Of a stretch of 64,000 bases of DNA, positions 60,728 through 64,000 are shown piece by piece. The first letter of the stretch is position 1, and each line of letters opens with the position of its first letter. The notes under the pieces are model-generated. The model searched no databases. It saw only the letters and a program-made list of their open reading frames with translations, and was not told the origin of the DNA. Made by a program: the position numbers and the translations under genes. Source of the stretch: Isoetes taiwanensis (lineage: Eukaryota > Streptophyta > Lycopodiopsida > Isoetales > Isoetaceae); NCBI GenBank assembly GCA_021234155.1, contig JAJEKV010000027.1, positions 17,689,644 to 17,753,643 on the forward strand. The letters run 5' to 3'.

Positions 60728-62850
60728 CAAAACTACACTCTTTAGACTGGAATGCTCCAAGTTGACTAGTATCGATGGTTCATTAAGAGGCACCAAGCTC
60801 AATCCTTTGCATCTTTTTGTCTCTATAAAGCAATTTTGGTTCTCGCTTAACGTGAACGACACCAGAGCCAAAACATAACATCCAACTCTTGTCATGTGGG
60901 TCACCTGGTTTTGAAATCACAGTTGGGTATTAGTTGGCAATTGAGCTTTGATTTTGTGGGCCACATGTTATTTGCCCCACAACGTACAACAGTACCATGC
61001 ATGCTCTTGTTTTAGTTTGTCCTTGGTGTGCAGCCACTAGAGGAGTAAAAATCAATGTGAGAGGCAAATGCTAATTATAGCATGATATTTTATTGCTAAG
61101 CATCCTTGGTGTGGTATCCATACTCTATAGAAGACGAGCTTAAATGATGCATTATACAAGTTCTTAAGGAACGACTACAAAGTTGTTATGATATGTGATA
61201 AATATGTTAAACACATGTTGTTCGATATCATACTAGAGTTTCTATAAAAAATTATGTTATCGTTTAAAATCGTAACAAACATTAAGAAATAATATCATGT
61301 AAGAGCTCATGCCCTTTTATCTAATCTCTTGAAATGCAACCGAATCGATTCAAATAGAAAAGACACTTCATTGCACAGAGGACAGAGTATTTGTTTATGA
61401 GAAAAGTAAGGCAAAAAACAAATAGATTTGAACTTTTAGCTTCTCGGCATTACACATCGTCAAGCAGATGCCATAATAACATCTACCACTAATATATGTT
61501 ATGAGATGTATCTGACCGAGATGGAATACAATGCCATCTTCTTCGCCGAGGATTGGGAGCTTATGAGGGAATGAGGGATGGAGTGTCTGCCACACCATTG
61601 TTATCACATGGGAGGCTATGTTGGCTTCATGTGTGGGCACATGGGTGAAGACAAGTGTTCATTCTTTTTTACTAGCGATATATTAATGTTGCATTAGGGA
61701 AGAGGAGGGTAACATGCTGTTTGTCTTCTACCCTCTTGGTATCTGTGCTTAGGTGATAACATGATGGAGATAGTGGGAGTGAGAAGAAATGTCTCGCCTG
61801 TTTGTGCAGTATTTTGTCTATCGTGTGCAGTGCTTTGTCTATCGTGTTACAAGGTGAAATGCCTGTGGAGCAAACACATCGTCCCGCCTTGTGTCAAATG
61901 ATTTATATGTCGATGCAGCCCCAAGCGTAAAAAATAGTGGGATGTATACTAACCACTTTTGTTCTTCATATGGCAAGCACGTGAGTTGCTTTTGTCTTGC
62001 TGCATATAAAGTTGATGGATTCAACTCTATTGTTTGTTTACACTTACTATTTGGTCCTAGGCATCAAATAAATTTCTTTTTAAACATGTCAATAAGTATT
62101 TATATTTTCATTAATGAGTATGAAATATAATAACATCGCCACTTGAATATTATCTAACTTTTATATTCTCGTCAAATACATATGATGTAGTCTTAATGTT
62201 TTTCTTGTTGACAGAAAGATTTGGTATCCATAAAAGATATACTTTCACGAAGTACATCTTTTACACAATGACAATTTGAACTAAACAATCCCTAGATGTC
62301 CATGCCAGCCCTAACCTACGAGACCTACACAATCTTGAACATTTCAATGTCATTTAAAATTTAAAAAAGTCCTACCATCCCTTTAGCCTAATTCACTTTA
62401 TAGGAGCACAGGATTGTAATGGAACTATATTTACAACAATATCTCCATATACAGTCTCCAAAAAATAAGGCTACTAAGTACAAAAGTCACAAGATGGCGC
62501 AATGCTTAAATGTGCATTCAAAGAATCAAGTATCTAATACCCAGTTAAAAAGGACATATGTTATTGTTAGCAAGATGAGAACTTCTACAATCAAGTGGGC
62601 TTATAATATATGTGATCTGGCATTGAAACTATTCATTAAAAATTTCTATAGAAATAGAAATATTTATTCAGTATCTCATAAAGACCTCGCGGTCTTGATG
62701 AACTATTGTGGAATATATAAAATCATCGGATTCGATTTCCCTTTTGTAGAAGTCCATTTGTTTTATGTTCGTCTGTTAAATACTTTATTTTGAACAAAAA
62801 TCAATGAATAAAGTTAATGGGTTCTTTTCTTTTTTGATGCGATTATAGTA

Positions 62851-62875
62851 TACATATACATATATATATATATAC

Positions 62876-62909
<34 letters not shown>
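62851..62909. repeat. TA dinucleotide microsatellite
   Basis: About 59 bases of alternating T and A with occasional TACATA interruptions. Such tracts are length-variable and may be mis-sized in assemblies. Confidence 0.95.
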
Positions 62910-62912
<3 letters not shown>

Positions 62913-64000
62913 TAAAGCAGAAAAATTATGTACAATGTATACCCTTTTAAAGGGTATAAAATCACGTACCAATGAGGTTGATTATGAAATAATACACTGC
63001 ACTACGAGAAATATCATCTTAATTTATTGGTTCTAGAGGTAATGTTTTCAATAAAATGTTTCATCTATCTGCCCATTTATGTCTTCTTGATACCATCGCT
63101 TTGCATGTGATTCTTACAATGCTAGCTGAGATAACCTATGATAACATTTTTGGCACTTTAGTAACATAAATAAAAATTGTTAAAGTTTTTTTTTTGGGTA
63201 GAAGTGCCACATATTATTTTTGGGTAAATAATTTTGAATTTTTGACACAGTTTTCTCGTCGACCTCCTTTCTATATTTGTTGATCCTCACCACTTGCCTT
63301 TCTATTTTTTCCTATAGAAAGACTATCCACAATTACCCCAAGAACAAGGAGTTTTATTAAAAGATGTGAATTTGTTTATGGGAGAAAAGATGTGCAAAAC
63401 TATTATGTGCCTCCCTATGCATCAATAAACAAGTGGAAGAGATGAGTTTATCATTCGACCCTGTATTCTATCCACACAACATGTCAAATCTTAGAGCATA
63501 AATAGAATAATTCGCAAGGATATCTTTGTTCATACCTAGATAAGCATATTAATCAGAGAAACGCGGATTCATATACATTTGCAATCTATAGGGGAATTTA
63601 ATTTCGTGTAGCCTCTACAGAGTACACAACAAATAGCTTATATTTTGTTTAGCTCAATTAATGATTTTTTTAGACAATAAGCTTGATGGTTAAGAGATGG
63701 ACCTTCCTCCTTGGGACCAGTAACTACCCAGAGAATGCAATTTAACAACTTGGTTAAATGGCACGTATATGAGAAGCCACACATCAACATCACTCTCAAG
63801 AACCAAACCTTCGTCTTCTATGTAGATTTTTTAGCCATAGGACCTATATATAATAAGCTAATACAACTATTACTACTAGGACAAACAAACCCCTATCTTA
63901 TCTCAAAAGGTTTTCAAGAAAAAAAAAACCTTTGCAATAATGATGACACTAGACAATCAGGAATACATCAATAAGTAGAGCATGGTGATTACTAAGGGCC

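Larger units (their letters stand above)
59324..64000. other. 3' flank of the GATA gene and intergenic DNA
   Basis: The first 250-300 bases are likely 3'UTR, T-rich towards 59550-59640; no canonical AATAAA was seen there. A degenerate minisatellite follows at 59780-60050, then TTC/CTT-rich microsatellites (60130-60170 and 60208-60230) and a perfect 17-bp tandem duplication. Beyond 61 kb the DNA is AT-rich. The openings 62419-62793 (124 codons, Lys/Asn/Tyr-rich) and 63711-63974 (+) are unrecognised and could be chance in AT-rich sequence. A long TA microsatellite lies at 62851-62909. Confidence 0.5.

Noticed and set aside
1-64000. tRNA, rRNA, CRISPR arrays, organelle inserts
   Set aside because: I scanned for T-loop signatures, conserved rRNA blocks, regularly spaced repeats and familiar plastid or mitochondrial genes and found none. 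Tandem arrays present are contiguous without spacers.

Overview
This window looks like gene-poor nuclear DNA from a large plant genome. A seed plant is clear from a plant-type GATA factor; a gymnosperm or similarly bloated genome is my inference from the repeat decay and low gene density. The host-gene and LINE sequence I can recognise is heavily worn: reading frames change every few dozen bases, and most long ORFs in the window are chance openings. I recognised families by reading all three frames of a strand together and following motifs from frame to frame. No alignment or database search was possible.

Two host-gene sequences can be supported. At 57.8-59.3 kb (+) lies a GATA transcription factor locus. 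Its last exon carries a perfect plant GATA finger (C-x2-C-x18-C-x2-C) and the conserved basic tail inside an unbroken frame, while the first exon is recognisable but interrupted by stops and frame shifts. Upstream are four ACGT-core elements spaced exactly 11 bp apart, a TATA-like box and a possible 5'UTR intron. At 6.67-8.0 kb (+) lies a relic of a ZNFX1-type protein (SF1 helicase plus NF-X1 zinc fingers): helicase motif VI, the linker and a run of NF-X1 fingers can be followed in order across shifting frames.

The mobile DNA I can identify is four LINE fragments of two kinds. A (8.1-9.3 kb, -) and B (40.6-43.8 kb, +) are two copies of one L1-like plant family; B keeps a zf-RVT finger and a 3' A-rich tail. 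C (28.4-30.65 kb, -) and D (13.5-15.3 kb, +) belong to another LINE group, with endonuclease motifs (QETWE, GDFNA, SDH) followed by reverse transcriptase motifs.

The rest is diverged intergenic sequence. It includes a cluster of GGGTTCGC...GCGAACCC palindromes (0.4-1.2 and 5.2-6.4 kb), tandem arrays with units of 11 to about 437 bp, microsatellites, and long pyrimidine-rich (9.9-12, 18.3-23.5, 27-32 kb) and A-rich (44-52 kb) blocks. I saw no tRNA, rRNA, CRISPR array, organelle insert or operon structure, and no gene system beyond these.
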